Positions 37,813 through 46,589 of a DNA stretch of 64,000 nucleotides are shown here, piece by piece (within the stretch, counting starts at the first letter, position 1; each line of letters starts with the position of its first letter). Made by a program: the position numbers and the translations under genes. Under the pieces are notes generated by a model that saw nothing but the letters and a program-made list of their open reading frames with translations, did no database searches and had not been told where the DNA came from. This stretch comes from Rivularia sp. PCC 7116 (lineage in GTDB: Bacteria; Cyanobacteriota; Cyanobacteriia; Cyanobacteriales; Nostocaceae). The stretch covers positions 6,977,001 to 7,041,000 of the forward strand of contig NC_019678.1 in assembly GCF_000316665.1 (NCBI RefSeq), in the 5' to 3' direction.

Positions 37813-38124
37813 CTACAGACGGAAAGGTTCTGATTTTGAAGTAAAGTGGATTGGTAAAACGCTTTCCACATTCTCTGGAGGATTGGGGACGATGTAATAC
37901 TCCATTACTTGCCCGCCATGAGATTCTTTTTCAACAACTTCAATCCCCGCTTCCACAGCACGGGTGACTTCAGCAACCCTCCCCCTAACAGCCACAAAAA
38001 AGCGTCCGCTTTCCGACTTATCGTAAAATACTATTGAAACTTCGGCAGCCTTAACCATAGTATCCGAGGCTATAAGTATTGCAGGAAAACTTAGTGTTTC
38101 AATTACCCCTACTGCCATTGGCAT
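37813..38124 (-). CDS. ccmK3: Carboxysome shell hexamer protein CcmK3
   Basis: This BMC-domain protein was called CcmK3 from MPMAVGVIETLSFPAILIASD, the pore-region variant FYDKSESGRFFVAVRG, and the HYIVP-like segment EYYIVPNPPENVESVLPI. The ATG at 38124 is preferred over one 21 bp upstream, because AGGAG lies 9 nt before it and MPMAVGV is the usual family start; this gives 103 aa. It is the first gene of the ccmK3-ccmK4 pair. CcmK3 does not usually form homohexamers and is thought to need CcmK4. The DUF3616 gene lies 83 bp upstream on the same strand and may share its transcript. Confidence 0.92.
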   Translation of the reverse strand: MPMAVGVIETLSFPAILIASDTMVKAAEVSIVFYDKSESGRFFVAVRGRVAEVTRAVEAGIEVVEKESHGGQVMEYYIVPNPPENVESVLPIHFTSKSEPFRL

Positions 38125-38207
38125 GGCTTTACTCTCCTGACTCAAGCTATAAGTAAAAATAATTATACGGCGATGCGTAGTATTTTATTCACCAGATATG
38201 TGTTGTT

Positions 38208-39290
38208 TTATTTCTGAGACTTAATTTGAAAAACATCAACGAGTATTCTTTTGTCTTCTCGCAAGCGGCTACTATCTGGAGAATCATAAAATATCATCAA
38301 GCTATTTTGTTCTCCCCAACAAGAATACAGCGCTAAACCTTCAGCATGATCCGAACCAATGGTAAAAGGTAAGTCAAATAAAGGAAACAAATTATCATCT
38401 TGCAGGTGAATATTATTACCCGAATGATTGAAAATATCTTTCCAACGAAAAACCTGCATTTCTCCTTCTACAGCCATCGTCGGCCCTGCTAAGATAATTA
38501 AATCTTCCCCTTGCAAACATAATTCTCGTATTCCCAAACCATTTAAATCGAGAAAATGCTTCTTGTATTTTGCACCTTCATCGGTTATCTCTTCCAAAGT
38601 AAGAACACCAGGTTCAGATTCCGTTAACTGTATTTCAAGGATGATAGCCCATCCTCGTAAAACAGGGCCGCGTAAACCAAGAAAAATGCGATTATTATTT
38701 GCTATAGCTAAACCTTCGATATCCAAACCGTTATCTTTAGAAGGGATTCCACTAGTAATAAATCGTTTCAAATGCGCGTCTGATTTCAAAACCTCAAATA
38801 ACAAATTACGCCGATCAATTTTCTGCAAACAAGCTGCCGTTTTGCTTTCACCTTCAGCAAGAACGCAAGATTTAATTAATTCACCATTAACAACAGGAAT
38901 TCTCGCTAAAATAAACCGATTTAGATCGGTAGTAACAGTAGCAAGCCTTTCTAAATCTGTTTCTAAATCTTTCCCTTTAGGTTTCTTGCGTTTAGTACTA
39001 TGAGAACCAGTTAACCAAAGATAACCATTCTTAAAATCCATACCTTCAATATCAATTTCATCATCATCAAATAAATCGATATAATCCTTTAACAAAAAGC
39101 GTTGATGCTTCCCATAACTATGGCAGCCGATAGGAGAAAGACGCTCAACCCCAACCATTTCATCAGAGCCAACCCATAAGCTACCATCATCGCTAAAAGT
39201 AGCAGATGAAATATCGCTGACAATATCATCACTTCTACGATCGAACTGAAGTAAAACGCGAGTTAATAAAAAATATTCTAATTGAGACAT
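38208..39290 (-). CDS. DUF3616 family protein, probable beta-propeller
   Basis: The 360-aa soluble protein contains repeated segments of the form DIEGMDFKNGYLWLTGSH, DIEGLAIANNNRIFLGLRGP and HAEGLALYS. This spacing is typical of DUF3616 proteins and suggests a beta-propeller fold. No signal peptide or catalytic motif is seen and its function is unknown. It is the upstream neighbour of ccmK3 on the same strand with an 83-bp gap, but a link to carboxysomes is not supported by anything in the sequence. Confidence 0.75.
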   Translation of the reverse strand: MSQLEYFLLTRVLLQFDRRSDDIVSDISSATFSDDGSLWVGSDEMVGVERLSPIGCHSYGKHQRFLLKDYIDLFDDDEIDIEGMDFKNGYLWLTGSHSTKRKKPKGKDLETDLERLATVTTDLNRFILARIPVVNGELIKSCVLAEGESKTAACLQKIDRRNLLFEVLKSDAHLKRFITSGIPSKDNGLDIEGLAIANNNRIFLGLRGPVLRGWAIILEIQLTESEPGVLTLEEITDEGAKYKKHFLDLNGLGIRELCLQGEDLIILAGPTMAVEGEMQVFRWKDIFNHSGNNIHLQDDNLFPLFDLPFTIGSDHAEGLALYSCWGEQNSLMIFYDSPDSSRLREDKRILVDVFQIKSQK

Positions 39291-39734
39291 AAAGCTTTTA
39301 ATGGTTCGTAGTAGTGCTGTCTTCGCCTGTTAATTCCGAATTACTTCATCCTACTATAAATCATCCCACTTTTTTCCAAAATAGGATGAGGAGGTGAATG
39401 TGGAGGAAAGCGTTTTTTTTATCTTTCTTCTACGATAGCTGCTTTTTGTTCATCTGTAAGTTTGCGATATTCGTACACTCTTTTTAAAGAGCGCTAAAAC
39501 GCTACTAATAACTAATAATTTATTTGGTAACAGACGAATTCGTGCTGCGTCATTCGTAGTTTTTCGTAATGCGATAAAAATGGCTCGTAGTAGAGCTAAA
39601 AGCAAGCGGCACGCTCCGCTAACAGCGCATCCGGATTAACCCAACTTACTTCCTTGAAAGAATCGCTGTATCATTCGTAGTTTTACTAATTTGGATATTA
39701 TCTTTGATTTAAATTAAGAGGCGCTGAAGCGCTA
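39291..39734. repeat. Repeat-filled gap: CGTAGTAGTGCT, GCGCT palindromes and CACGCTCCGCTAAC
   Basis: The gap has no ORF. GGTTCGTAGTAGTGCT lies at about 39304-39319, AGAGCGCTAAAACGCTACT at about 39488, GGCACGCTCCGCTAACAG at about 39608, and GAGGCGCTGAAGCGCTACTA at about 39719. All belong to dispersed families seen elsewhere in the window. CATTCGTAGTTTT occurs twice in the gap (about 39552 and 39672). Confidence 0.6.
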
Positions 39735-40331
39735 CTACGAACCTATTAATAACTTCTCATAATCATCCGGCGTATCAATATCAATCGCTGCTTCCGGTAT
39801 CTCAATAGCTAACACTTCATCTTGATATTTCCGCATCAAAGCTTTAGCACCTTTATCACCTTCAAGCTGCATTAATTCTACAAAGAGATTTTGATGAAAT
39901 AAAGCCGGAACACCAACAACATCATCGTAAGCAGAAGCAATAATTTTATTCTCCGTTTCTTGATATTTCTGAATTAATTGATTAAATACAGCTTCAGAAA
40001 TTAAAGGTTGGTCTGTAAGTCCAATAATTACTGCATCTAAGTTATGATTGCTTTGTTTTATAGCTTTAATACCGGCACTAATTGAAGAAGCCATTCCCGT
40101 TTCCCAAACCGGATTTTCTAATATTTGTACGGGGAATTTATCTATTTCTGGTTTAATCTTTTCTGCATAAGCTCCTAAAACTACTAAAACTGGTTTGCAA
40201 ATAGAATTTAAACCAATTTTTACAGCATGAGATATCAAATTATTTCCTTGGTAAGTTAGCAGTTGTTTTGGTTTTCCCATGCGGCTGGCTTTTCCCGCAG
40301 CTAATATTATTAAACCAACATTTTTCATCAA
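39735..40331 (-). CDS. mocA: Molybdenum cofactor nucleotidyltransferase, MocA-like
   Basis: The nucleotidyltransferase start LIILAAGKASRMGKPKQLL and the motif GLTDQPLI match MocA/MobA-type enzymes, which attach CMP or GMP to molybdopterin. MocA (CTP-specific) prepares the cofactor for xanthine-oxidase-family enzymes, and this gene closes a cluster that encodes one. The 198 aa are close to the normal size. CTP specificity is inferred from context. The C-terminal IDIDTPDDYEKL is typical. The gene starts 83 bp after the XdhC gene. Confidence 0.88.
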   Translation of the reverse strand: MMKNVGLIILAAGKASRMGKPKQLLTYQGNNLISHAVKIGLNSICKPVLVVLGAYAEKIKPEIDKFPVQILENPVWETGMASSISAGIKAIKQSNHNLDAVIIGLTDQPLISEAVFNQLIQKYQETENKIIASAYDDVVGVPALFHQNLFVELMQLEGDKGAKALMRKYQDEVLAIEIPEAAIDIDTPDDYEKLLIGS

Positions 40332-40365
40332 TTATTAATTAACTCTAGTACTGTAACTCAACTGT

Positions 40366-40414
40366 TTTCCCTCTCCTTAATAAGGAGAGGGATGTCCGTT
40401 AGGATAGGGTGAGG
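40366..40414. repeat. CCCTCTCCTTAATAAGGAGAGGG palindrome family, intergenic copy
   Basis: An 11-bp perfect palindrome (CCTCTCCTTA with TAAGGAGAGG) at 40369-40391 is followed by GGATAGGGTGAGGTTATT. The same palindrome and GGGTGAGGTT tail are found, amplified and in frame, inside the RNA-repair gene at about 55448-55738. Confidence 0.75.
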
Positions 40415-41524
40415 TTATTCTTTATTCGCATGAATTGGAGCATTTCTATTTCTCAAAAAACCAGCATTACGTTGAGATATTACTGATTTAATTTCGGAAA
40501 CTATCGAAAGCGCTATTTCTTCAGCGTTATCTGCACCAATATCTAATCCAACGGGACTGTGAATATTAGCATTTTGCATAATTCCTTCTGCTTGTAATTC
40601 TTTTAATATCCGATTTGTTCTTTTTTTAGGCCCAAGTATTCCTAAATAATTTAAATCGGAAGGTACAAGTAGTTTGAGCATTTCTAAATCATCTAAATAA
40701 TTATGACTCATAACTACGGCGACGGTACGCTCGGTAATTTCGATATTATCTAAAATCTCTTCGGGGCCACAAAGCTGTATTTTATCGGCTTGTTCAAATC
40801 GCTTTTTACTAGCTTCCCGCTGACGATTATCTACTACTGTTACATCCCAACCAAGCTGCTTGCCAAAGTTTACTAATGGTAGAACATCGTAACCAGCACC
40901 AAATACGATTAAAGATAAGGGTGGTTGAATAACTTCGATAAAAACTTCTATCCTACCAGCTTTTAAACTATATTCTTTTAAAATAGAACTATTATTTTGC
41001 AATGCTGCTTTTGTATCGCTTAAAACTTCCGTTAATAAATTGTCATCTGTCAAATTATTAATAATAGTATCTTCACCCAATAACAAACGCTGCCCTACTT
41101 GGGTTTCAGTTTCACCTCCTACTGTTATTACCCTGGCGATCGCCCCATAGCTTCTACTTAACAAACATTTCTTAATAAAAGCGATTTCCTGTAATTGATT
41201 TTCTCGTAAAGGTTCAATTAAAACATAGGCAATTCCTTGACAGCCAAGCCCCAAACCCCAAATCATATCTTCTTCTGAGGTCGTATCGTACTTAATTACG
41301 CGGGGATTTTTTGATTCAATTACAGCTTGAGATTTTTCAAAAACATCGCTTTCCAAACAACCACCGCTAATTGCACCAATAGTATTACCATTATTATTAA
41401 TTAACATTCTTGCGCCAGGGCTTCTATAAGTTGAACCGCTGACTTTTACTAGAGTTGCTATTGCTGTTTCACCAATTTTTTCTAAATCATCAATTGCTGA
41501 AATTATATTTTTTAATTCTTTCAT
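40415..41524 (-). CDS. XdhC/CoxI-family maturation factor for molybdenum hydroxylase
   Basis: XdhC/PaoD-type proteins bind and sulfurate the molybdenum cofactor before insertion into the large subunit. Motifs are the N-terminal GSTYRSPGARMLI and GGCLESDVFE, and the C-terminal Rossmann part with VFGAGYDVLPLVNFGKQLGW and ILGPKKRTNRIL, then HSPVGLDIGADNAEEIALSI. At 369 aa it is a full-length two-domain member. It lies between the Mo subunit gene and mocA on the same strand, in an order typical of these clusters. Confidence 0.92.
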   Translation of the reverse strand: MKELKNIISAIDDLEKIGETAIATLVKVSGSTYRSPGARMLINNNGNTIGAISGGCLESDVFEKSQAVIESKNPRVIKYDTTSEEDMIWGLGLGCQGIAYVLIEPLRENQLQEIAFIKKCLLSRSYGAIARVITVGGETETQVGQRLLLGEDTIINNLTDDNLLTEVLSDTKAALQNNSSILKEYSLKAGRIEVFIEVIQPPLSLIVFGAGYDVLPLVNFGKQLGWDVTVVDNRQREASKKRFEQADKIQLCGPEEILDNIEITERTVAVVMSHNYLDDLEMLKLLVPSDLNYLGILGPKKRTNRILKELQAEGIMQNANIHSPVGLDIGADNAEEIALSIVSEIKSVISQRNAGFLRNRNAPIHANKE

Positions 41525-41564
41525 TATCTCTCTATTTCTTTCCTCTGCGCTCTCTCTCTTGAAA

Positions 41565-41715
41565 AGTTGTTCATGGGGGAAACCCCCAAGACCACACTTT
41601 ATGTCCTGGCGGACACGCTCCGCTAACGCTGCGTCTCTGCGGTTTTTTATTAAATTTTTTTTAATATTCGACCCATTTAGATCCCCCCAACCCCCCTTAA
41701 AAAGGGGGGCTATTT
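41565..41715. repeat. Mixed repeats: GGACACGCTCCGCTAACG and CCCCCC/GGGGGG palindrome
   Basis: A TGGGGGAAACCCCCA hairpin lies at about 41573-41587. GGCGGACACGCTCCGCTAAC is at about 41609-41628. TCCCCCCAACCCCCCTTAA with AAGGGGGGCT is at about 41682-41712. All lie in the 197-bp gap between the Mo subunit gene and the XdhC gene. Confidence 0.65.
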
Positions 41716-41721
41716 GATTAA

Positions 41722-43863
41722 TTACATCACCTTATCTGGGGTAATTGGTAAACTGCGAATCCGCTTACCTGTAGCATGATAAACAGCATTTGCTACCGCA
41801 GCAGCAGCCCCCGTAATTCCAATTTCACCGATACCTTTTGTACCAATAGGATTGACATGATTATCAACTTCTTCGACCATTTCTATGTCAATATCGGGAA
41901 TATCGGCATTTACGGGAACGTGGTATTCACCTAAGTTTGCATTCATTACCCGACCGAAATTTGGATCGACTACGCTTTCTTCCATCAATGCCATACCGAT
42001 ACCCATGATGATACCGCCCATAAATTGCGATCGCGCTGTTTTATGATTAAGTATCTTGCCGCAAGCGAAGGCTCCCGTACAACGGTTGATACGCACTTCA
42101 CCAAAATCTGGATCTATTCTTACTTCTACAAATTGAGCGCCGAAAGAATGTTTGGAATAATTTTGTTCTTGCTCTGGCTGAAAACTGTAGTCGGCTTCGA
42201 TTTGTTCGAGATTATTTTGCTTGAGTATTTGTGAGTAGTCTTCAATTGTCAAAGACTCGTTTTTGTCTTTACCGGCAAGTTCTAAAACTTTTGCCTGTAA
42301 AGCTTTTGCAACACCATGTACCGCAGAACCGACACTGCCCACGGTGGCAGAACCACCACTGACGGGTGCTTGTGGTAATCTGGTGTCACCATATTCAAAG
42401 CATACTTTGTCAAAGGGTAAACCTAAGGTTTCGGCAATCAGTTGTGCCATCACGGTAGCAGTACCACCACCCATTTCGTGTGTGCTGCTTTGTACCACAA
42501 CGCTACCGTCTGAGAGCATTTTAGCTTTAGCACTAGCGGGGAAAACCATTACAGGGTAAGTCGCAGTTGCCATGCCCATACCGATTAAATAACGCCCGTC
42601 GCGCATCGAACCAATTTCGGGATTGCGTTTCGACCAGCCAAATTTTTCAGCACCGACTTGGTAACATTCTTTCAGTGACTTACTAGACCAAGGTATATTC
42701 TTAGCAGGATCGGTATCTGCATGATTGCGTAATCTTAATTCTACGGGGTCAATTTTCAAAGCATAAGCAAGTTCATCCATTGCCGATTCAATGCCGAAAG
42801 TTCCCGAAGCTTCCCCAGGGGCACGCATAAAGGTTGGTGTAACTCGATTCAAACGTATCAAACGCTGGGAAGCCTGTAAATTTTCACAAGCATACAGCAT
42901 ATGACTAGCAATGGTGAACGGTTCGACAAAATCATCGTACATCGAAGTATGAGAAACACCATCGTGGACAATTGCCGTTAACTTACCATCCTTAGCTGCC
43001 CCTAACTTAACGTTTTGTTCGGTTTCGGCGCGATGTCCGACTACGTTAAACATATCTTGGCGAGTCAACACTAACTTTACCGGACGATTGACATGACGAG
43101 AGGCGATCGCTGGTAATAACATATGCGACCAAAAAGCACCTTTACAGCCGAATGCACCACCGATAAACTGACAAATTACCCGCACGTTTTCTTCGGGGAT
43201 TTGTAAACTAGTTGCTAAAGCTTTTTTTGTACCGTAATTATTTTGCGTAGAGGTGTAAACCGTTAATTTATCGTTTTCCCATACAGCAATTGTTGCCGAA
43301 GGTTCTATGGGATTATGGTTTTCGGTGGGTGTTGTGTAAACTTCGTCTACTTTGATATCCGCTTTTTCAAAAGCATCTTGAGGATTACCCCGGATAAAAG
43401 TTGGTTCTTTACCAAAAACTGTCTGCGGCTCAAATTCTTCATTCCGGTGCTTTTGCATCTCCACTATTGGAGTTTCTTCATCATAGGTAACTTGCACCAA
43501 GGAAGCAGCATAAGTTGCTTGTTCTAAAGAATCTGCTATTACTATTCCAATATGTTCGCCGCTGTAATAAACAGCATTATCTTGTAAAGGTGAATATTCT
43601 TCTGCTGCCGTACCACCTTTCATAAAGGATTTTAAGGGTTCAAATTTTGGTGCATTTTCATGAGTAATGATGCCGATAACGCCAGGTAAACTTTCCGCAG
43701 CGCTGGTATCGATACTTTGAATTTTTCCTCTTGCAATAGTGCTGGGAATACCAACAGCATAAGCTAGATTTTCTTGAGGAAATTCAGCCGAATAATGTGC
43801 CCCACCTGTAACTTTAAGACTACCATCAACGCGATTTAAAGGTTTTCCGATTGTGTTAACCAT
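41722..43863 (-). CDS. Molybdopterin-binding (large) subunit of a xanthine-oxidase-family dehydrogenase, PaoC-like
   Basis: The start is the ATG at 43863 (MVNTIGKPLNRVDGSLKVTG), which begins exactly at the family's usual N-terminus; the longer open frame adds 28 residues encoded by repeats. The 713 aa contain the cofactor-binding signatures GGAFGCKG and RAPGEASGTFGIE, the Gly-rich HEMGGGTATVMAQ, and the catalytic glutamate in GIGEIGITGAAAA near the C-terminus. Relatives (YagR/PaoC) oxidise aldehydes; xanthine or other N-heterocycles are possible. It forms one cluster with the FAD and 2Fe-2S subunits upstream and XdhC and MocA downstream. Confidence 0.93.
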   Translation of the reverse strand: MVNTIGKPLNRVDGSLKVTGGAHYSAEFPQENLAYAVGIPSTIARGKIQSIDTSAAESLPGVIGIITHENAPKFEPLKSFMKGGTAAEEYSPLQDNAVYYSGEHIGIVIADSLEQATYAASLVQVTYDEETPIVEMQKHRNEEFEPQTVFGKEPTFIRGNPQDAFEKADIKVDEVYTTPTENHNPIEPSATIAVWENDKLTVYTSTQNNYGTKKALATSLQIPEENVRVICQFIGGAFGCKGAFWSHMLLPAIASRHVNRPVKLVLTRQDMFNVVGHRAETEQNVKLGAAKDGKLTAIVHDGVSHTSMYDDFVEPFTIASHMLYACENLQASQRLIRLNRVTPTFMRAPGEASGTFGIESAMDELAYALKIDPVELRLRNHADTDPAKNIPWSSKSLKECYQVGAEKFGWSKRNPEIGSMRDGRYLIGMGMATATYPVMVFPASAKAKMLSDGSVVVQSSTHEMGGGTATVMAQLIAETLGLPFDKVCFEYGDTRLPQAPVSGGSATVGSVGSAVHGVAKALQAKVLELAGKDKNESLTIEDYSQILKQNNLEQIEADYSFQPEQEQNYSKHSFGAQFVEVRIDPDFGEVRINRCTGAFACGKILNHKTARSQFMGGIIMGIGMALMEESVVDPNFGRVMNANLGEYHVPVNADIPDIDIEMVEEVDNHVNPIGTKGIGEIGITGAAAAVANAVYHATGKRIRSLPITPDKVM

Positions 43864-43973
43864 AACAATTTTAGATTTTGGATTAATTCTTCTCAGCGCT
43901 ATTCTGCATTTCAAAAAAATATTGTATTTTAACGCAAAGGCACGCAAAGTAAGCGCAAAGGTTCGCGGAGGGT
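43864..43973. repeat. GCAAAGG-type tandem units between the FAD and Mo subunit genes
   Basis: AACGCAAAGGCACGCAAAGT and AAGCGCAAAGGTTCGCGG form a degenerate tandem in the 110-bp gap. Similar GCGCAAAGG units are a known intergenic repeat of filamentous cyanobacteria. Confidence 0.5.
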
Positions 43974-44957
43974 TTATTCTGCTAAAGTCGTTAGTGCCCT
44001 TACTATTGCTCTTTTCGCTAGTTCGATTTTGAAATTATTATGCTGATAACCTTGCGCTCCCTGTAATGCAGTTTCTGCTGCTTGTCGAAATACTTCTTCT
44101 GTTGGGGAAGCACCAATTAAAATTTCCTCAGCATTTGTTGCTCTCCAAGGTTTATGAGCAACCCCACCCATTGCCAAACGTGCTGTTTTAATGGAATTAT
44201 TTTCAATTTCGAGTGCGGCAGCAACGGAAACTAAAGCAAATGCATAGGATGCTCTATCTCTAACTTTTAAGTAATAAGACTTTGCCCCAGAATTAGATGG
44301 AGGTAAATCGACAGCAGTAATTAATTCGTTTTCTTGTAAATTAGTGTCAATATTTGGCGTATCTCCCGGTAAGCGATGAAATTCTGTCGCCGGTATTTCT
44401 CTTTCTTCACCGGATGCATTAACTACTCTAACTACAGCATCCAAAGCTGCTAATGCGACACACATATCTGAGGGATGAGTTGCAATACACGCATCGGTTG
44501 CACCTAAAATAGCGTGAATTCTGTTGAAACCCTCTACCGCTGGACATCCAGAACCCGGTTCTCTTTTATTACATGGTGTTGCGGTATCGTAGAAATAATA
44601 GCAGCGGGTTCTTTGCATCAAATTTCCGCCAACTGTCGCCATATTGCGTAATTGTTGGGTAGCTCCAGAAAGAAAAGCTTGTGACAACAAAGAATATCTT
44701 TCCCGAATCAAAGGATGATTTGCAGTCGCAGTATTACGAGCTAACGCACCAATACGCACCCCACCATTGGGTAATTCTGTGATATCAGCCAGCGGTAATT
44801 TAGTAATATCAATTAAACTATCCGGTACTTCCACACCGGATTTCATTAAATCGAGTAAATTCGTACCACCACCGATAAACTTGGCTTGGTTATTACTGCT
44901 TAATTCTTGTACCGCAGCATTGGAAGAATTAGCTTTTTGATAATTAAATGGTTTCAT
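43974..44957 (-). CDS. FAD-binding subunit of the molybdenum hydroxylase, PaoB-like with 4Fe-4S insert
   Basis: The ATG at 44957 (MKPFNYQKANSSNAAVQ) is chosen; the longer frame begins in heptamer repeats. The FAD-binding motif FIGGGTNLLDLMKSG and NMATVGGNLMQRTRC are visible. The latter leads into a Cys-containing insert (YYFYDTATPCNKREPGSGC) of the kind that binds an additional 4Fe-4S cluster in PaoB/YagS, in place of the plain loop of standard xanthine dehydrogenase FAD subunits. The length is 327 aa. It transfers electrons between the Fe-S subunit and FAD. It is the second gene of the cluster. Confidence 0.92.
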   Translation of the reverse strand: MKPFNYQKANSSNAAVQELSSNNQAKFIGGGTNLLDLMKSGVEVPDSLIDITKLPLADITELPNGGVRIGALARNTATANHPLIRERYSLLSQAFLSGATQQLRNMATVGGNLMQRTRCYYFYDTATPCNKREPGSGCPAVEGFNRIHAILGATDACIATHPSDMCVALAALDAVVRVVNASGEEREIPATEFHRLPGDTPNIDTNLQENELITAVDLPPSNSGAKSYYLKVRDRASYAFALVSVAAALEIENNSIKTARLAMGGVAHKPWRATNAEEILIGASPTEEVFRQAAETALQGAQGYQHNNFKIELAKRAIVRALTTLAE

Positions 44958-45113
44958 GTTTTTCAGTGAGCAGTGAATAGTTATCAATTGGTAATTGAGC
45001 ATTGGGAATTGGTAATGATGAGAGGGGGTAGAAAGGGTAGAGGGGGTAGAGGGGGTAGAAAATTTCTATTCCCAACTCATTACTCATTACTCATTACTCA
45101 TTACTCATTACTC
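44958..45113. repeat. GGGGGTAGA tract and ACTCATT heptamers
   Basis: GGGGGTAGA units (about 45024-45060) and five to six tandem ACTCATT units (about 45074-45112) fill the 156-bp gap between the 2Fe-2S and FAD subunit genes, with an AATTGGT tract at about 44985-45015. Confidence 0.75.
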
Positions 45114-45695
45114 CTAACCTTTGACCTGATAAGCTTCTCTAACAGCAGCCACAATATGGGGATAAGCGCCGCAACGACACAGGTTTCCGCTCATGCGTTC
45201 GCGAATTTCGGTGTCGGTTAATTCAATTGATGCGGTTGGGTTGGCTATTTCTTCTAAATCAGTTACCGTACTTGCTTGCCCTGCTTCTATTTCTGAAAGT
45301 AATGCCACCGCAGAACAAATTTGTCCCGAGGTACAGTAACCGCATTGAAAACCATCGTTATTTACAAATGCAGTCTGCATTGCATGAAGTTCATCACCAT
45401 CAGCAAGCCCTTCGATAGTTGTAATCTCATCCCCTTCATGCATAATTGCTAAAGCCAGACAAGAATTTATTCTTTCTCCATTAATTAATACTGTGCAAGC
45501 ACCACACTGTCCGTGATTGCAGCCTTTTTTACTACCAGTTAAATTTAAACGTTCTCGCAGCGCATCAAGAAGAGTAACGCGGGGTTCAATGTTTAAAGTA
45601 TGTTCTGTACCATTAATCTTTAATTTCACCGGAACGGTATCAACACTTTTGCTTTGTGCATTAGTTGATAGCGGATTTGGCTTTGTTGTAGTCAT
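45114..45695 (-). CDS. 2Fe-2S subunit of the molybdenum hydroxylase, PaoA-like, without a Tat signal
   Basis: A plant-type ferredoxin domain carries the first cluster (CNHGQCGACTVLINGERINSC region, residues about 59-79, with Cys spacing C-x4-C-x2-C). A C-terminal helical domain carries the second (CGYC and CRC motifs). At 193 aa it has normal length. The N-terminus MTTTKPNPLSTNAQSKSV has no twin-arginine signal, unlike E. coli PaoA, so the enzyme should be cytoplasmic. It is the first gene of the five-gene set, and a gap of about 890 bp upstream must hold the promoter. Confidence 0.93.
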   Translation of the reverse strand: MTTTKPNPLSTNAQSKSVDTVPVKLKINGTEHTLNIEPRVTLLDALRERLNLTGSKKGCNHGQCGACTVLINGERINSCLALAIMHEGDEITTIEGLADGDELHAMQTAFVNNDGFQCGYCTSGQICSAVALLSEIEAGQASTVTDLEEIANPTASIELTDTEIRERMSGNLCRCGAYPHIVAAVREAYQVKG

Positions 45696-46369
45696 TTTGA
45701 TAATACGTGTCCCTCTCGAAAAATATTAAGTCCAGACTTTGGGGAGTAGCACTATCTAAAGAGATAAGTTAAGCAAAATACATAAAACTTTAAATAACTA
45801 ACAACTACTAATATTCATTTTACCGATAGTAAACAGCTAGCATTATTGATAAGACCGATATTGTCACAATATTATTTGACAGTAGTAAAACCCATATCTA
45901 TTATCTATATCAATCTAAATCTAAATCGCAATATAAATATGGCGATCGCCGCAATTACTTGCTTATATATTTAAAGGTCAGGATATTGAAAAATATGCTC
46001 GGTTGATGACGTGGAGAAAACTGAACTATATAATCAAGTGATTTCTAAATTTCTCAACCAAAATTTCAAATAAATGCCTGTGAAGTAAATAATTTAATAG
46101 CAACGAAAGACAGGTCATTTGTTTCGACCGCATTTCTCTAAAGATGAGCTATGAATCTATAGCTTTATCAGAATATTTTTTATCAAAATAAATCTAATCA
46201 ATGCTCAATCAAGTTGGACAAAATAGTACATCAACAACAAAAATAATCTAATAATATTATTCGTCGAATTAGTTCATCAATTTAGTTCTTGTTTTTTGTT
46301 GTTTTTGCAAATCTGCTTGTTAGCTTTATTATGAGCATGTAGTGTTTTCTAACCAATTGCCATTATTTA
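45696..46369. promoter_or_regulatory. Long gap between the divergent molybdenum-hydroxylase and mgtE genes
   Basis: AT-rich DNA without useful ORFs. It must hold promoters for both flanking transcripts. A TGGGGAGTAGC word at about 45737 resembles part of the manganese-riboswitch core, but the rest of that motif is missing. Confidence 0.4.
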
Positions 46370-46425
46370 CGAGTCTAATGGCTAGTGGCGAAAGCTGCTA
46401 AATACGTAAACATATGGGCTACTCG
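46370..46425 (+). promoter_or_regulatory. Candidate structured RNA leader of mgtE
   Basis: CGAGT (46370-46374) pairs with ACTCG (46421-46425), enclosing a 7-bp stem capped by a GAAA tetraloop (TAGTGGC GAAA GCTGCTA, 46383-46400) and a third AT-rich arm. It lies 165 bp before the mgtE start. The fold was drawn by eye and matches no riboswitch class that I recognise. Confidence 0.3.
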
Positions 46426-46589
46426 CAAAGCAAAAACTATGACTTAAGAATGAAAAAAATCTTGTCGAATAACCGATAAATATCCATCAAGGGAGTGAAA
46501 ATTAACCGGTTGAACGTTTTTGGCTACCAAATTCCCATAAACTATGATTGGTAAACCATTATCGAATCACCGAATCGGAGATACCCGAA

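Noticed and set aside
38428-39003. 191-aa plus-strand frame opposite the DUF3616 gene
   Set aside because: It is a shadow of a well-supported gene, with no recognisable family and a biased Ser/Lys composition.
45730-45790. Manganese (yybP-ykoY) riboswitch suggested by TGGGGAGTAGC
   Set aside because: The second conserved half (around GTCAACATAC) is absent, and mgtE is about 800 bp away.
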